DNA of 46,525 nt from NCBI GenBank assembly GCA_041907145.1, contig JAYRHW010000285.1:1-46525 (forward strand). Reading direction: 5' to 3'. Below, in pieces: positions 33,034 through 41,121 of the stretch (positions are counted from its first letter, which is position 1; each line of letters starts with the position of its first letter). The DNA is from JAFLCA01 sp041907145. Its GTDB lineage: Bacteria; Bdellovibrionota_C; UBA2361; JAFLCA01. The position numbers and the translations under genes are program-made. Below the pieces are notes generated by a model. It was not told the DNA's origin. It was given only the letters and a program-made list of their open reading frames with translations, and searched no databases.

Positions 33034-33420
33034 ATGGTCAAAGCCTATTCAGATATACCCGATGCTCCTAAGGCTATCGGCCCCTACTCGCCCGCCGTAG
33101 TTTCCGGCGGTTTTGCCTTCATTTCTGGACAAATTCCCTTGGACCCCGTCTCCGGGAATCTTGTTTCCGGCGGCGTGGAAGAGCAAACCGAGCAGGTGAT
33201 GCGCAATCTGAAGGCGATCCTCAAGCACCTAAAGCTTGATTTCTCGCACGTGGTTAGTAGCCGCATTTATCTCCTCGATCTGGGCAATTTTCAGCTGGTA
33301 AACGCCATTTACGAGCGGGCTCTGGCCGGCAGCAAGCCAGCGAGGGCTACCATCCAAGTTTCGGGGCTTCCTAAGGGGGCACAGGTGGAAATAGAGATGA
33401 TTGCCGCGCTAAATAAATAA
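33034..33420 (+). CDS. ridA: RidA-family enamine/imine deaminase
   Basis: RidA hydrolyses reactive enamine and imine intermediates made by PLP enzymes such as threonine dehydratase, protecting other PLP enzymes. The 128-residue length is standard, with the motifs DAPKAIGPYSPAV, FAFISGQIPLDPVSGNL, EQVMRNLKAILKH and the active-site end ARATIQVSGLPKGAQVEIEM, which contains the catalytic Arg and Glu. GAGGA precedes the ATG. It stands alone; genes for threonine breakdown lie 2.4 kb away. Confidence 0.94.
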   Translation: MVKAYSDIPDAPKAIGPYSPAVVSGGFAFISGQIPLDPVSGNLVSGGVEEQTEQVMRNLKAILKHLKLDFSHVVSSRIYLLDLGNFQLVNAIYERALAGSKPARATIQVSGLPKGAQVEIEMIAALNK

Positions 33421-33487
33421 TCAAGTATTTCGAATAGTTAGCACATTTCCTGAAATACTCCGAAGCATTAGGTCCTAAAACCCAGAT

Positions 33488-34345
33488 ATGGGGAGGACTA
33501 TGGATACGTACACCCTTTCACCCGACGGTTCAGGCATCGCCGAGGCAGAAAGATCCGCTCAATCAACCTCCAAGGATTCGGAAAGCACTCACGTCATGAC
33601 AGATACAATGCAAACTGCACGTCCGTGGAAGCGTGCGCTAAAGGGTTTCATGTCCCTGCTCAGCGGAGACATGGAAGAGCAGAACGAAAATCGTCAGCAG
33701 GCATTTTTTGAGAAGCTCCAAGCTGCCGAACATACGGGCTCTGAACAAGGCTTCAACCGCTTTCAAAGGGCGCTCCGCAGGGTGCGTCACTCAGGTCGCT
33801 ATGAGCCCTCGCGCGCTCACAACACTCCCCTGGGAATTTACGATGGTCGCCCAGTTATCGGAGAGACGAGCCGTGTTAATGGCGGAATTTATATCGGAGT
33901 CGTGCCGCAAGAGGCAGTCGTCGTTGATGACAAACACGGCGAGCTCGATAGACTTTATAATGAATTGGTAATGCGTCTATCGGAAATCAGCTTGGAGCGG
34001 ACGCTCGAGGAAAACGAGATTCTCCCTGAGGTTGCCGCCTTGGTAGCAAAGCGTCTGCGCTTTGATGAGCACGCCTTCGATTCCATCTGCGCCCGTGAAG
34101 GCATCAATAACGACGACAAAGTTGCGATTGATATGTTTCTGTTCGAGGGCATCGGCGTAGCCAGACATCAGGTGCTGACAGCGGCCTATCTTATCGAAAG
34201 ACTGCGCGCTCGCAATCTACTGCAGGGCTTTGCATCAATCGACGGCATCAGTACGCACCTTATGGGCCGAGATGAGCGCCTAACCTACACTAGTCCGCGA
34301 GGCTACTTGTTCATATTCGATCCACTCAAGCTTCAGCGCCGCTAA
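33488..34345 (+). CDS. Unknown protein with a transglutaminase-like C-terminus that seems inactive
   Basis: The first 95 residues are a low-complexity, charged tail without signal peptide. A glycine-rich strand region follows, then helices. The last 90 residues recall the transglutaminase-like cysteine protease layout: FEGIGVARHQVLTAAYLIERL where the nucleophile Cys would sit at A225, a later H257, and D278 in LFIFDPLKL. If the comparison holds, the nucleophile is lost and the protein is a pseudoenzyme. The start is the ATG (or in-frame ATG five codons on) after CAGATATGGGGAGGAC. It lies between ridA and the Fur-family gene and is not obviously tied to either. The fold is a suggestion from spacing only. 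Confidence 0.6.
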   Translation: MGRTMDTYTLSPDGSGIAEAERSAQSTSKDSESTHVMTDTMQTARPWKRALKGFMSLLSGDMEEQNENRQQAFFEKLQAAEHTGSEQGFNRFQRALRRVRHSGRYEPSRAHNTPLGIYDGRPVIGETSRVNGGIYIGVVPQEAVVVDDKHGELDRLYNELVMRLSEISLERTLEENEILPEVAALVAKRLRFDEHAFDSICAREGINNDDKVAIDMFLFEGIGVARHQVLTAAYLIERLRARNLLQGFASIDGISTHLMGRDERLTYTSPRGYLFIFDPLKLQRR

Positions 34346-34394
34346 GTCCGCAATACCTCAAGCATTCTCGCCCTGCGACACGCCTCTCGCGCAG

Positions 34395-34451
34395 TTGATT
34401 TTGCTCAGTATTACTAGTATGTTACTGTGATATTGGGAATTCATTCTCAAT
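34395..34451 (+). promoter_or_regulatory. Promoter and Fur-family type operator of the 34465 regulator
   Basis: A promoter reads TTGATT (34395-34400), 17 bases, TATGTT (34418-34423). Just downstream, 34432-34451 is an inverted repeat matching at 16 of 20 positions, with half-sites ATTGGGAAT and ATTCTCAAT. This resembles operators of Fur/Zur/PerR proteins and covers the likely transcription start, as expected for autorepression by the regulator encoded 14 bases later. Confidence 0.6.
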
Positions 34452-34464
34452 TAGCTCAAAAGCC

Positions 34465-34905
34465 ATGGTCATAAAACAAAACAGCCGGGACGCCAGCAAG
34501 AGTTCTGGACGAGAAACCGTGCAGCAACGCCTCGTGCGTGAGGCGTTCGAGTCCGCCAAGCGTCCGTTGCGCCCTGAGGAAGCATGGCAGCGAGCGCAAA
34601 GAAATCGTCCCGGTCTCGGGATGGCTACCGTATATCGCACAATCAAGTCCCTGCTTGATACGCAAGAGCTCTGCGCGGTGGAGTTACCCGGGGAAGCTAC
34701 GCTGTACGAAATGAATCATGGCCATCATCACCACCATTTTCACTGCCGTACCTGCCGGCAGGTGTTCGAGGTTGAAAGCTGTCCCGTACACGCTGAGGAG
34801 ATTGCCATTCCCGGCTTCACCATTGAGCGTCATGAGATAACGCTCTACGGGCTGTGCCGAGACTGCGCTCCCAACAAGAAGATTTCAGGAAGAAAGAGGA
34901 AGTAA
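34465..34905 (+). CDS. Fur-family metal-dependent transcriptional regulator
   Basis: The 146-residue protein has the winged-helix part (QQRLVREAFESAKRPLRPEE, GLGMATVYRTIKSLLDTQEL) and the dimerisation part with the His-rich metal site (GHHHHHFHCRTCRQVFEVE) and two CxxC pairs (CRTC and CRDC) that bind structural zinc. It represses genes when its metal (iron, zinc or other) is present. The partner gene, one base after its stop, is a MerC-like membrane protein, a combination often seen with zinc-type (Zur) regulators, but the metal is not certain. The upstream palindrome suggests autoregulation. Confidence 0.92.
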   Translation: MVIKQNSRDASKSSGRETVQQRLVREAFESAKRPLRPEEAWQRAQRNRPGLGMATVYRTIKSLLDTQELCAVELPGEATLYEMNHGHHHHHFHCRTCRQVFEVESCPVHAEEIAIPGFTIERHEITLYGLCRDCAPNKKISGRKRK

Positions 34906-34906
34906 T

Positions 34907-35329
34907 ATGGATACAGTGCAATCAGATAAGGTGCTCTCGAAGATGGATACTGTCGGTGCGTGTTTGTCGTTTGCCTGCGCCGTGCATTGCATCGCTATGC
35001 CGTTCATCATTACTCTGCTCCCGCTGATAGGGCTCGGCATGCTTACTCATCACGGTATTGATACGGTGATGTTTACGATTACCATCTCGCTGGCAACAGC
35101 AAGTCTATGCTGGGGGATGTATCTCCATCGAAAGATTCGAGTACTCTTTTTTCTGGCAGCCGCCGTTATCCTCTTCTATCTTGGCGGATTTTCAATTCAC
35201 GACAAGCACGAAGCCGTTTACGTTGCATTCGGCGGATTCTGTTTGGCTCTCGGCCACGTGGTAAATCGGAAATTGTGCCGCTCCTGCGTCGATTGCTGCG
35301 AACATGAAAAGCAGCAAAAGGCTGCATAA
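34907..35329 (+). CDS. MerC-domain membrane protein
   Basis: The 140-residue protein has four hydrophobic helices and the Cys motif ACAVHCIAMP in the first one, as in MerC, which carries mercuric ions across the membrane. The C-terminus has another Cys cluster (CRSCVDCCEH). It begins one base after the Fur-family gene, so both are made together. With no merA, merP or merT nearby, a role in uptake of an essential metal such as zinc, controlled by the Fur-family protein, fits better than mercury resistance. Confidence 0.85.
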   Translation: MDTVQSDKVLSKMDTVGACLSFACAVHCIAMPFIITLLPLIGLGMLTHHGIDTVMFTITISLATASLCWGMYLHRKIRVLFFLAAAVILFYLGGFSIHDKHEAVYVAFGGFCLALGHVVNRKLCRSCVDCCEHEKQQKAA

Positions 35330-35462
35330 CTGGGCTAAACTTGATAAAAATTCGCCTTAGGATTAGCCTGTGCTGCGGTAATCGGGACCGAATACGAGAG
35401 TAGTCCCCGGCAATTCTGGGCGGAAATGAACCGCGGACGTGGTGTTTTCAGACGGTATGTTT

Positions 35463-36521
35463 ATGGAAAAATCAGTTGTTCTTATAACTGGCGCCAACGG
35501 AGAAATCGGTCACGGCCTGATTCGCTATCTCTCGAATGAGGGGATGCATAAGATCGTCGCATTGGATCGCAGCCCGATAGATGACTACCAGAAATCCGTC
35601 GATTTTTTTAAAGGCGACATCCTCGATAAAAATCTGCTCGATGAGTTGAACCGCCGCTATCGCTTCCATACCATTTTTCATCTTGCTGCCATTCTTTCCA
35701 CGGGTGGTGAACGCACTCCGCTGCAAGCTCATCAAACCAACGTTGAAGGAAGTCTCAATGTCTTGAACCTTGCGGACTCGCAGTCAAGCAAGGGGGAAGG
35801 CCGTGTCATCGTCGTATTCCCCAGCACCATCGCTGCCTACGGCTTCGGCACCGCGGCAGAGCGCACGAAGGCCGGAAAGATCGATGAGCATCGCTATCTC
35901 GAGCCGCATACGATGTACGGAATCAACAAGCTTTACATCGAACACATGGGACACTACTTCAGCGCCCACTACCGCCTGTTCGACAACGTCGCTCCCGAAA
36001 CTCGCCTTGATTTCCGCTGCGTCCGATTGCCGGGCATCATGAGTTCGGAGTCCCTGCCCTCCGGCGGAACGAGCGACTACGGCCCGGAAATGATTCACGC
36101 CGCCGCGCAGGGCAAGCCGTACGAGTGCTTCGTAACTCCCGAGACTAGGCTCCCCTTCATGGTCATGCCTGATGCGGTGCATTCATTGGTCTCGATTTCG
36201 CGTGCCCAGAGTCGATCGCTTTCGCAGCGTGTCTATAATGTCGGGGCGTTTTCGATCTCTGCGCAGGAGATTCGCGAGGAGGTAACGAAATACTTCCCCA
36301 ACGCACAAATTAGCTTCAAACCTAACCCGCAGCGGCTGTCTATCGTTAATAGCTGGCCGGTCGATGTCGATGATGGCGCCGCACGCCGCGACTGGGGCTG
36401 GAGACCTGAGTTTGATCGTGAGAGCGCTTTTAAGAACTACCTCATTCCCGGCATCACTCGCCGCTATGCCTCCCAGCGTCCATCACAGGCCTCCATGGCT
36501 GTACAAAGCGGACGGGCTTAG
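35463..36521 (+). CDS. tdh: NAD-dependent L-threonine 3-dehydrogenase, SDR type
   Basis: A short-chain dehydrogenase/epimerase-type protein that oxidises threonine to 2-amino-3-ketobutyrate, as shown by its pairing with kbl. It has the nucleotide-binding start VVLITGANGEIGHGLI, DILDKNLLDEL, the HLAAILSTGGE segment, a catalytic Ser in FPSTIAAYG and the active-site YGINK. I prefer the ATG at 35463 because family members begin here; the frame is open to GTG 35439. kbl starts 38 bases after the stop. The tail of about 20 residues is Ser/Gln-rich and unusual. Confidence 0.85.
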   Translation: MEKSVVLITGANGEIGHGLIRYLSNEGMHKIVALDRSPIDDYQKSVDFFKGDILDKNLLDELNRRYRFHTIFHLAAILSTGGERTPLQAHQTNVEGSLNVLNLADSQSSKGEGRVIVVFPSTIAAYGFGTAAERTKAGKIDEHRYLEPHTMYGINKLYIEHMGHYFSAHYRLFDNVAPETRLDFRCVRLPGIMSSESLPSGGTSDYGPEMIHAAAQGKPYECFVTPETRLPFMVMPDAVHSLVSISRAQSRSLSQRVYNVGAFSISAQEIREEVTKYFPNAQISFKPNPQRLSIVNSWPVDVDDGAARRDWGWRPEFDRESAFKNYLIPGITRRYASQRPSQASMAVQSGRA

Positions 36522-36559
36522 GCAGGCACTATCGCCACCGTGACTTCGAGGAGAACGCT

Positions 36560-37759
36560 ATGTTTGACCACGTTCGTGAAATTTACGCCCGTGAGCTAGC
36601 ATCCATAGAAGAAGCCGGTCTTCGTAAGCGTGAGCGGGTTATCGAATCTCCGCAAGGCGCCCGCATTCGCGTCAATGGCAAGGAAGTTCTCAATTTCTGC
36701 GCTAACAACTACCTCGGGCTCTCCAACAGCGAGGTGCTGAAAACTGCCGCAAAAAATGGCATCGATCAGTATGGCTTGGGTCTGTCCTCGGTACGCTTCA
36801 TCTGCGGAACTCAGACCATCCATAAGGCGCTCGAGCGGAAGATTGCCGAATTCCTGGGAACGGAAGACTCGATTCTGTATACTTCCTGTTTCGACGCAAA
36901 TGGCGGGCTATTCGAAACGCTGCTTGGCGAACAGGATGCTATTGTCAGCGACTCCCTGAATCATGCCTCGATTATTGACGGCATTCGCCTCTGTAAGGCC
37001 AAGCGCTTTCGCTACGAGCACAACAACCTCAAGGAATTGGAGGCCCATCTCAAAACGGCAAAAACCGAGGGCTGTCCGCGCATCATGGTCGCGACCGACT
37101 CAGTCTTTTCCATGGACGGCGACGTCGCCGACCTTCCAGCCATTTGTGATATCGCCGAACGGTACGGCGCGATGATGATGGTTGATGAGTCACACGCCAC
37201 CGGCTTTTTTGGTCCGACTGGACGAGGCGTCATCGAACACTGGGGTGTCACCAAGCGCATTGATCTAATCACCTCGACGCTGGGTAAAGCTTTGGGGGGC
37301 TCTGCGGGAGGATTTACCACCGGCAAGGCAGAGCTGATTGATTTACTAAGACAGCGCAGCCGTCCATACCTGTTCAGTAATTCACTACCGCCCGCACTCG
37401 TCAGCGCCTGTCTGGCCTGCTTGGAAATGCTGCAGAATGATACCAGCCTGCGCGACAAGCTAGCTGCTAACACCAGCTACTTCCGCGAGCGAATGAGCAG
37501 TTCAGGATTCAATATCCGGCCGGGAATTCATCCGATCGTTCCTATTATGCTCGGCGAGGCCAAGCTCGCTACTGCCTTAGCCGAGGCCATGCTGGACGAG
37601 GGGATTTACGTCGTTGGCTTCTCCTTTCCCGTTGTACCAAAGGGCCGGGCCAGAATTCGGGTGCAGATATCTGCCGCCCACAGCCGAGAGGATCTTGACC
37701 TCGCTCTATCGGCTTTTGCAAAGGCTGGGCGCAAGGTCGGCGCGATAAGATCTGCGTGA
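36560..37759 (+). CDS. kbl: Glycine C-acetyltransferase (2-amino-3-ketobutyrate CoA ligase)
   Basis: This PLP enzyme splits 2-amino-3-ketobutyrate with CoA into glycine and acetyl-CoA, finishing threonine breakdown begun by the preceding dehydrogenase. The 399-residue protein shows NFCANNYLGLSN, GLGLSSVRFICGTQTIHKAL, the DESHATGFFGPTGRGVIEHW strand holding the PLP Asp, and K243 in TLGKALGGSAGGF, which binds PLP. The ATG follows GAGGAGA at six bases. It is the end of the two-gene operon and converges on the hybrid kinase. Confidence 0.96.
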   Translation: MFDHVREIYARELASIEEAGLRKRERVIESPQGARIRVNGKEVLNFCANNYLGLSNSEVLKTAAKNGIDQYGLGLSSVRFICGTQTIHKALERKIAEFLGTEDSILYTSCFDANGGLFETLLGEQDAIVSDSLNHASIIDGIRLCKAKRFRYEHNNLKELEAHLKTAKTEGCPRIMVATDSVFSMDGDVADLPAICDIAERYGAMMMVDESHATGFFGPTGRGVIEHWGVTKRIDLITSTLGKALGGSAGGFTTGKAELIDLLRQRSRPYLFSNSLPPALVSACLACLEMLQNDTSLRDKLAANTSYFRERMSSSGFNIRPGIHPIVPIMLGEAKLATALAEAMLDEGIYVVGFSFPVVPKGRARIRVQISAAHSREDLDLALSAFAKAGRKVGAIRSA

Positions 37760-37821
37760 CAAAGCAATTTCTTTGCCGCACCAATTGGCAGTCTCCTTAG
37801 ACTTTTCCTCCCATCCGTGTT

Positions 37822-39771
37822 CTATGTTTTAGCTCCCCCTCGCACATGAGCAATAGCCGAGAGTAGCGCCTGGGTGTCAATCGGCTTGGCGATATACCCG
37901 TCCATACCGGCTTCGAGGCACTTTTCCTTGTCGCCTTCCAGAGCATTGGCCGTCATCGCTATGATTGGGACGTGTTTGCCGGTTCCCCGTTCCCGAGTTC
38001 GAATTGCCTCCGTAGCTTCGAATCCGCTCATTCTCGGCATCTGACAATCCATGAGTACGATGTCAAAACTCTCTGCTGCCATCTTTTCCAGGGCCTCGAT
38101 GCCGTCGTGGGCAACCGCGACAAGCATGCCCCGCTTTTCAAGCAGCCGCCGCGCGAGCTCCTGGTTCACCTTATTGTCCTCGACCACGAGCACTCGGCAG
38201 TCATTCATCGGGATGGGCTCCGACGCCTGTTCGATGCGTCGCGAACCCAGCGACCGCTCAGTCGCGGCTGGCACCTGCAAGTGCACAGTGAAGTGAAATG
38301 CACTCCCCGCTCCCTGCTTGCTCTGCACCCAGATTTGACCGCCAAGCAGGGTTACGAATTTCTTACAGATGGAGAGTCCAAGCCCGGTGCCGCCATATCT
38401 CCGGGTAATGGATCCATCGGCTTGAGTGAACGGCTCGAATACTGCCTGCAATTTGTCTTCGGCGATACCGATGCCAGTGTCGGATACGACAAGATGTACC
38501 ATCGCTCCCGTAGCATCAGCGCTGTCCAGCAGCGCCAAGACGATAATGCCCCCCTGATTGCCGGTGAATTTGACCGCGTTCGAGAGCAGGTTGGCAAGAA
38601 TTTGTTGTAATCGCGTCTCATCTCCGATGAGGCGGGGGGGAATACGCGGATCAATGAAGACACAATGCTCGATGTGCTTCTTCTCGAATTGCGGCTCCAG
38701 CAGTCGAGTAACGCTCGAGATCATCTCCAATATGCCGAATTCAACATTTTCGAGAACAACTTTGCCGGCTTCAATTTTGGAAAAGTCGAGAATATCATTG
38801 ATGATACGAAGCAACGAATGAGAGCACTCCCTTACAATTTCCAGCAGCTCGCGCTGATCGGGCTTGAGCTCCGAGTCAAGAACAAGATCAGTCATTCCGA
38901 TAATCCCATTCATGGGTGTGCGAATTTCATGACTCATATTGGCCAAGAATTCGCTCTTCGCGATATTTGCCGATTCGGCGACTTCCTTTGCTTTGATCAA
39001 GTCCGCAGTGCGTTCAAACACCATGCCTTCGAGGCTTGCACGATGCAGTTCGAGTGAATTTTCTCGTCGTTGAATCTCGGCCAGCATCATGTTGAAGCCC
39101 TCGATCAGGCGCCCGAGCTCATCGCGGCCGCTATTCTGCACACGCAATGAGTAGTCTCTGCGTGTGGAGACCTGTCTGGTTGCCGCAACAAGAGTCAGAA
39201 TCGGCTTGCTGATGACAACTTGCACGAGCTGTGCGATGGCAACGACAATCAACATGGAGACGGCCAGCACGAGCAGTCCGATGAGAATGTTTACCAAGAC
39301 TTTCTGACGGAGAGCATTGAGGCTCGATACAATAACGACGGTACCGACTTTCGTGCCTGCCACTTCGACCGAAGAGCTGGAATATAAGCGCCCCGCCTGA
39401 AAGCCAGGGTGGATTTGAGAAATTTTGTCGGGAACGACTATTTGCTGATCTCGAGTATTCCTGCTGTAGAAAGCAAAGACATTCCCGCTCTTGTCATACA
39501 GGGCACCTAGAACTACATCGGGGTTCTGCTCCAGCGATCTCAGTGTCTCAAGCGCGGCTTCCCGATCTGAGAGAGATAGCGATGTCGAGCTGTTTACTGC
39601 AAGCACTTTGGTCAGTGTATGCATTTCCTCCAGTGCGCGTTCGCGGAAGGAGTATATATCCATTGCGACAAAGCCGATCGCGGCGACGCTCAGGGCGATA
39701 AAGCTGGTTGCCACCATTAGCAGCGTAAGCTTTCGCTTGATAGACAAGTCTCTGAATTGAAATGGATTCAC
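37822..39771 (-). CDS. Hybrid sensor histidine kinase with HAMP and receiver domains
   Basis: The 649-residue protein has a first membrane helix (about 14-37), a periplasmic sensor loop of about 120 residues of the CHASE8 type, a second helix (about 160-185), a HAMP linker, a coiled coil, the His box LANMSHEIRTPMNGIIGM, ATPase boxes (NLLSNAVKFTG, VSDTGIGIAEDKL, GGTGLGLSICKKF) and a C-terminal receiver domain (VVEDNKVNQELARRLL, phospho-acceptor Asp in IVLMDCQMPRMSG, IIAMTANALEGD). Signal and output are unknown; no cognate regulator is adjacent, so it may work through a separate phosphotransfer protein. A 119-base gap separates it from the YceI-like gene upstream. Confidence 0.92.
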   Translation of the reverse strand: MNPFQFRDLSIKRKLTLLMVATSFIALSVAAIGFVAMDIYSFRERALEEMHTLTKVLAVNSSTSLSLSDREAALETLRSLEQNPDVVLGALYDKSGNVFAFYSRNTRDQQIVVPDKISQIHPGFQAGRLYSSSSVEVAGTKVGTVVIVSSLNALRQKVLVNILIGLLVLAVSMLIVVAIAQLVQVVISKPILTLVAATRQVSTRRDYSLRVQNSGRDELGRLIEGFNMMLAEIQRRENSLELHRASLEGMVFERTADLIKAKEVAESANIAKSEFLANMSHEIRTPMNGIIGMTDLVLDSELKPDQRELLEIVRECSHSLLRIINDILDFSKIEAGKVVLENVEFGILEMISSVTRLLEPQFEKKHIEHCVFIDPRIPPRLIGDETRLQQILANLLSNAVKFTGNQGGIIVLALLDSADATGAMVHLVVSDTGIGIAEDKLQAVFEPFTQADGSITRRYGGTGLGLSICKKFVTLLGGQIWVQSKQGAGSAFHFTVHLQVPAATERSLGSRRIEQASEPIPMNDCRVLVVEDNKVNQELARRLLEKRGMLVAVAHDGIEALEKMAAESFDIVLMDCQMPRMSGFEATEAIRTRERGTGKHVPIIAMTANALEGDKEKCLEAGMDGYIAKPIDTQALLSAIAHVRGGAKT

Positions 39772-39890
39772 GCCCCGTAAGCCCGAAACAGTCCCTGCAT
39801 TGTTATCGGCAGGATGGGAAGCTTGGCCTAAGAGGAAAGTGCGCGCTGCGCCTTCGAACTCGAGATGGAAATATTAGTATTTTCAGTGGG

Positions 39891-40466
39891 TTACAACAAG
39901 AGCCGATAGCTGAGTGTAAACTCACGCACGAAAGTTTGGGTGAGCCTACGCACCAGCTCCGGAGCAATTTGAGCCGGAGAGAGCTTAAGGTTGCCTGCTA
40001 CCAGATATTTCGCCCCCTGACGCACGATCGCCACCGGGAAGATGATCGGATGCTGCACTCCTTGCAGTTCAACACTGCCCTCGAGATTTGCCTGGCAGGG
40101 AACGCGGTCTGGAAGGCAGTTTCCCGACATCTTATCGACGCGTACCTGCACCTCTTGCAAGCCCGCAAGGAGCAGCAGGGTCTTCACCTGCTGTAGTCGG
40201 GAATCTCCAGCGGCTTCCATATTCGCCACTGGTACTGTCACAAGAGACTGTATTGAATTGGGATCCTGCAAGGACTTGAGCCAAACTCTACCGGAGATAT
40301 TTTGCGCAGATCCGCGTACCGTTCCAGACTCGGTAACTACGGTGAATTTTAAACTTGCCCGAGAATCATCAATGCTGACCGGGGTATTCCAGGGACTCGC
40401 CTGCGCCCGACCCACACTGAGAACTATGCTCGATGCTATATACAGATACGCGAAAAACGTTCTCAT
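39891..40466 (-). CDS. Exported YceI-like lipocalin-fold protein
   Basis: The protein starts with a signal peptide (MRTFFAYLYIASSIVLSVG, cleavage near AQASPW). The mature part has the beta pattern of YceI proteins: SRASLKFTVVTESGTVRGSA, then ISGRVWLK, VTVPVANMEA, and a later VELQGVQHPIIFPVAI. Such proteins bind polyisoprenoids or amphiphiles in the periplasm. I chose the ATG at 40466 because the frame upstream begins with TTG (40481) and neither has a clear ribosome site. Two cysteines (NCLPDRVPC) probably pair. The family call is moderate. Confidence 0.7.
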   Translation of the reverse strand: MRTFFAYLYIASSIVLSVGRAQASPWNTPVSIDDSRASLKFTVVTESGTVRGSAQNISGRVWLKSLQDPNSIQSLVTVPVANMEAAGDSRLQQVKTLLLLAGLQEVQVRVDKMSGNCLPDRVPCQANLEGSVELQGVQHPIIFPVAIVRQGAKYLVAGNLKLSPAQIAPELVRRLTQTFVREFTLSYRLLL

Positions 40467-40509
40467 GGCAGCAATCGACAATCAGGATCATTAGGCATAA
40501 AGTTTACCC

Positions 40510-41121
40510 ATGAAGCGAATCGCACTCTTCGGCGGCGCATTTGATCCACCGCATGTTGGACATCGCGGAGCCATATGCAGCATGCTCAATGCGGGCATCG
40601 CCGACGAAGTCTGGCTTATTCCCACCGGCGATCGACAGGATAAAACAATCCGTGCGACTGCACCACAGCGCCTAAAAATGCTTCAATTGTTCTTGCAGGA
40701 GAACTTCGAGAAGGAGCAGCGGGTAAAACTTGAACTGTGTCAGATTGAGGGCAGAATCGCCGGATCGTACACCATCGATCTTCTGCGCTATTTCAAAGCG
40801 CTCTATCCAGGTTTCCATTTTTCCTTCGTCATCGGCAGTGATCTGATCCCTCAGCTCCCAAGCTGGAAGGATGCCGAGACGCTCTATAAAGAAACAGACT
40901 TTTTGGTGTTACCGCGCCCAGGCTTCCCGACCGGCGTTGCGAGCCAGGCCAGGCTTACGGTCATGGATTTGCAGTATATTACACCGTCCCCAGCGTCGAG
41001 CTCCGAAGCCCGCAGATTAGTGGATGCTCAAAAAACAACGGCGGAGGTTCTCACCCCCGCCGTTGCATCATACATCAACAAGAATCGGCTCTATCGCGCC
41101 GATAGCCCTGATTCTATTTGA
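40510..41121 (+). CDS. nadD: Nicotinate-nucleotide adenylyltransferase
   Basis: NadD joins nicotinate mononucleotide and ATP to form deamido-NAD, an essential step in NAD synthesis. The 203-residue protein has ALFGGAFDPPHVGHRGAI with the nucleotide-binding HxxH-type motif, DEVWLIPTGDRQDK, IEGRIAGSYTIDLLRYFK, FVIGSDLIPQLPSWKDA and the end-motif TPSPASSSEARRLVD, equivalent to the ISSTxxR loop. The start ATG lacks a strong ribosome site and is only 44 bases from the divergent YceI-like start. Its last 30 codons contain the terminator hairpin of the opposing gene. Confidence 0.93.
   Translation: MKRIALFGGAFDPPHVGHRGAICSMLNAGIADEVWLIPTGDRQDKTIRATAPQRLKMLQLFLQENFEKEQRVKLELCQIEGRIAGSYTIDLLRYFKALYPGFHFSFVIGSDLIPQLPSWKDAETLYKETDFLVLPRPGFPTGVASQARLTVMDLQYITPSPASSSEARRLVDAQKTTAEVLTPAVASYINKNRLYRADSPDSI
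41030..41065 (-). terminator. Intrinsic terminator of the exported-protein gene, inside nadD
   Basis: On the minus strand, CAACGGCGG (41065-41057) and CCGCCGTTG (41044-41036) form a perfect 9-bp stem around 12 bases, followed by six T (41035-41030). It lies 49 bases past the stop of the minus-strand gene and within the nadD reading frame. Confidence 0.9.

Noticed and set aside
34907..35329. Mercury resistance operon
   Set aside because: MerC-like protein alone, with a Fur-family and not MerR-type regulator, and no merA, merP or merT.
37760..37776. Terminator after kbl
   Set aside because: CAAAG/CTTTG around six bases is too short and AT-rich, with no T-run after it.
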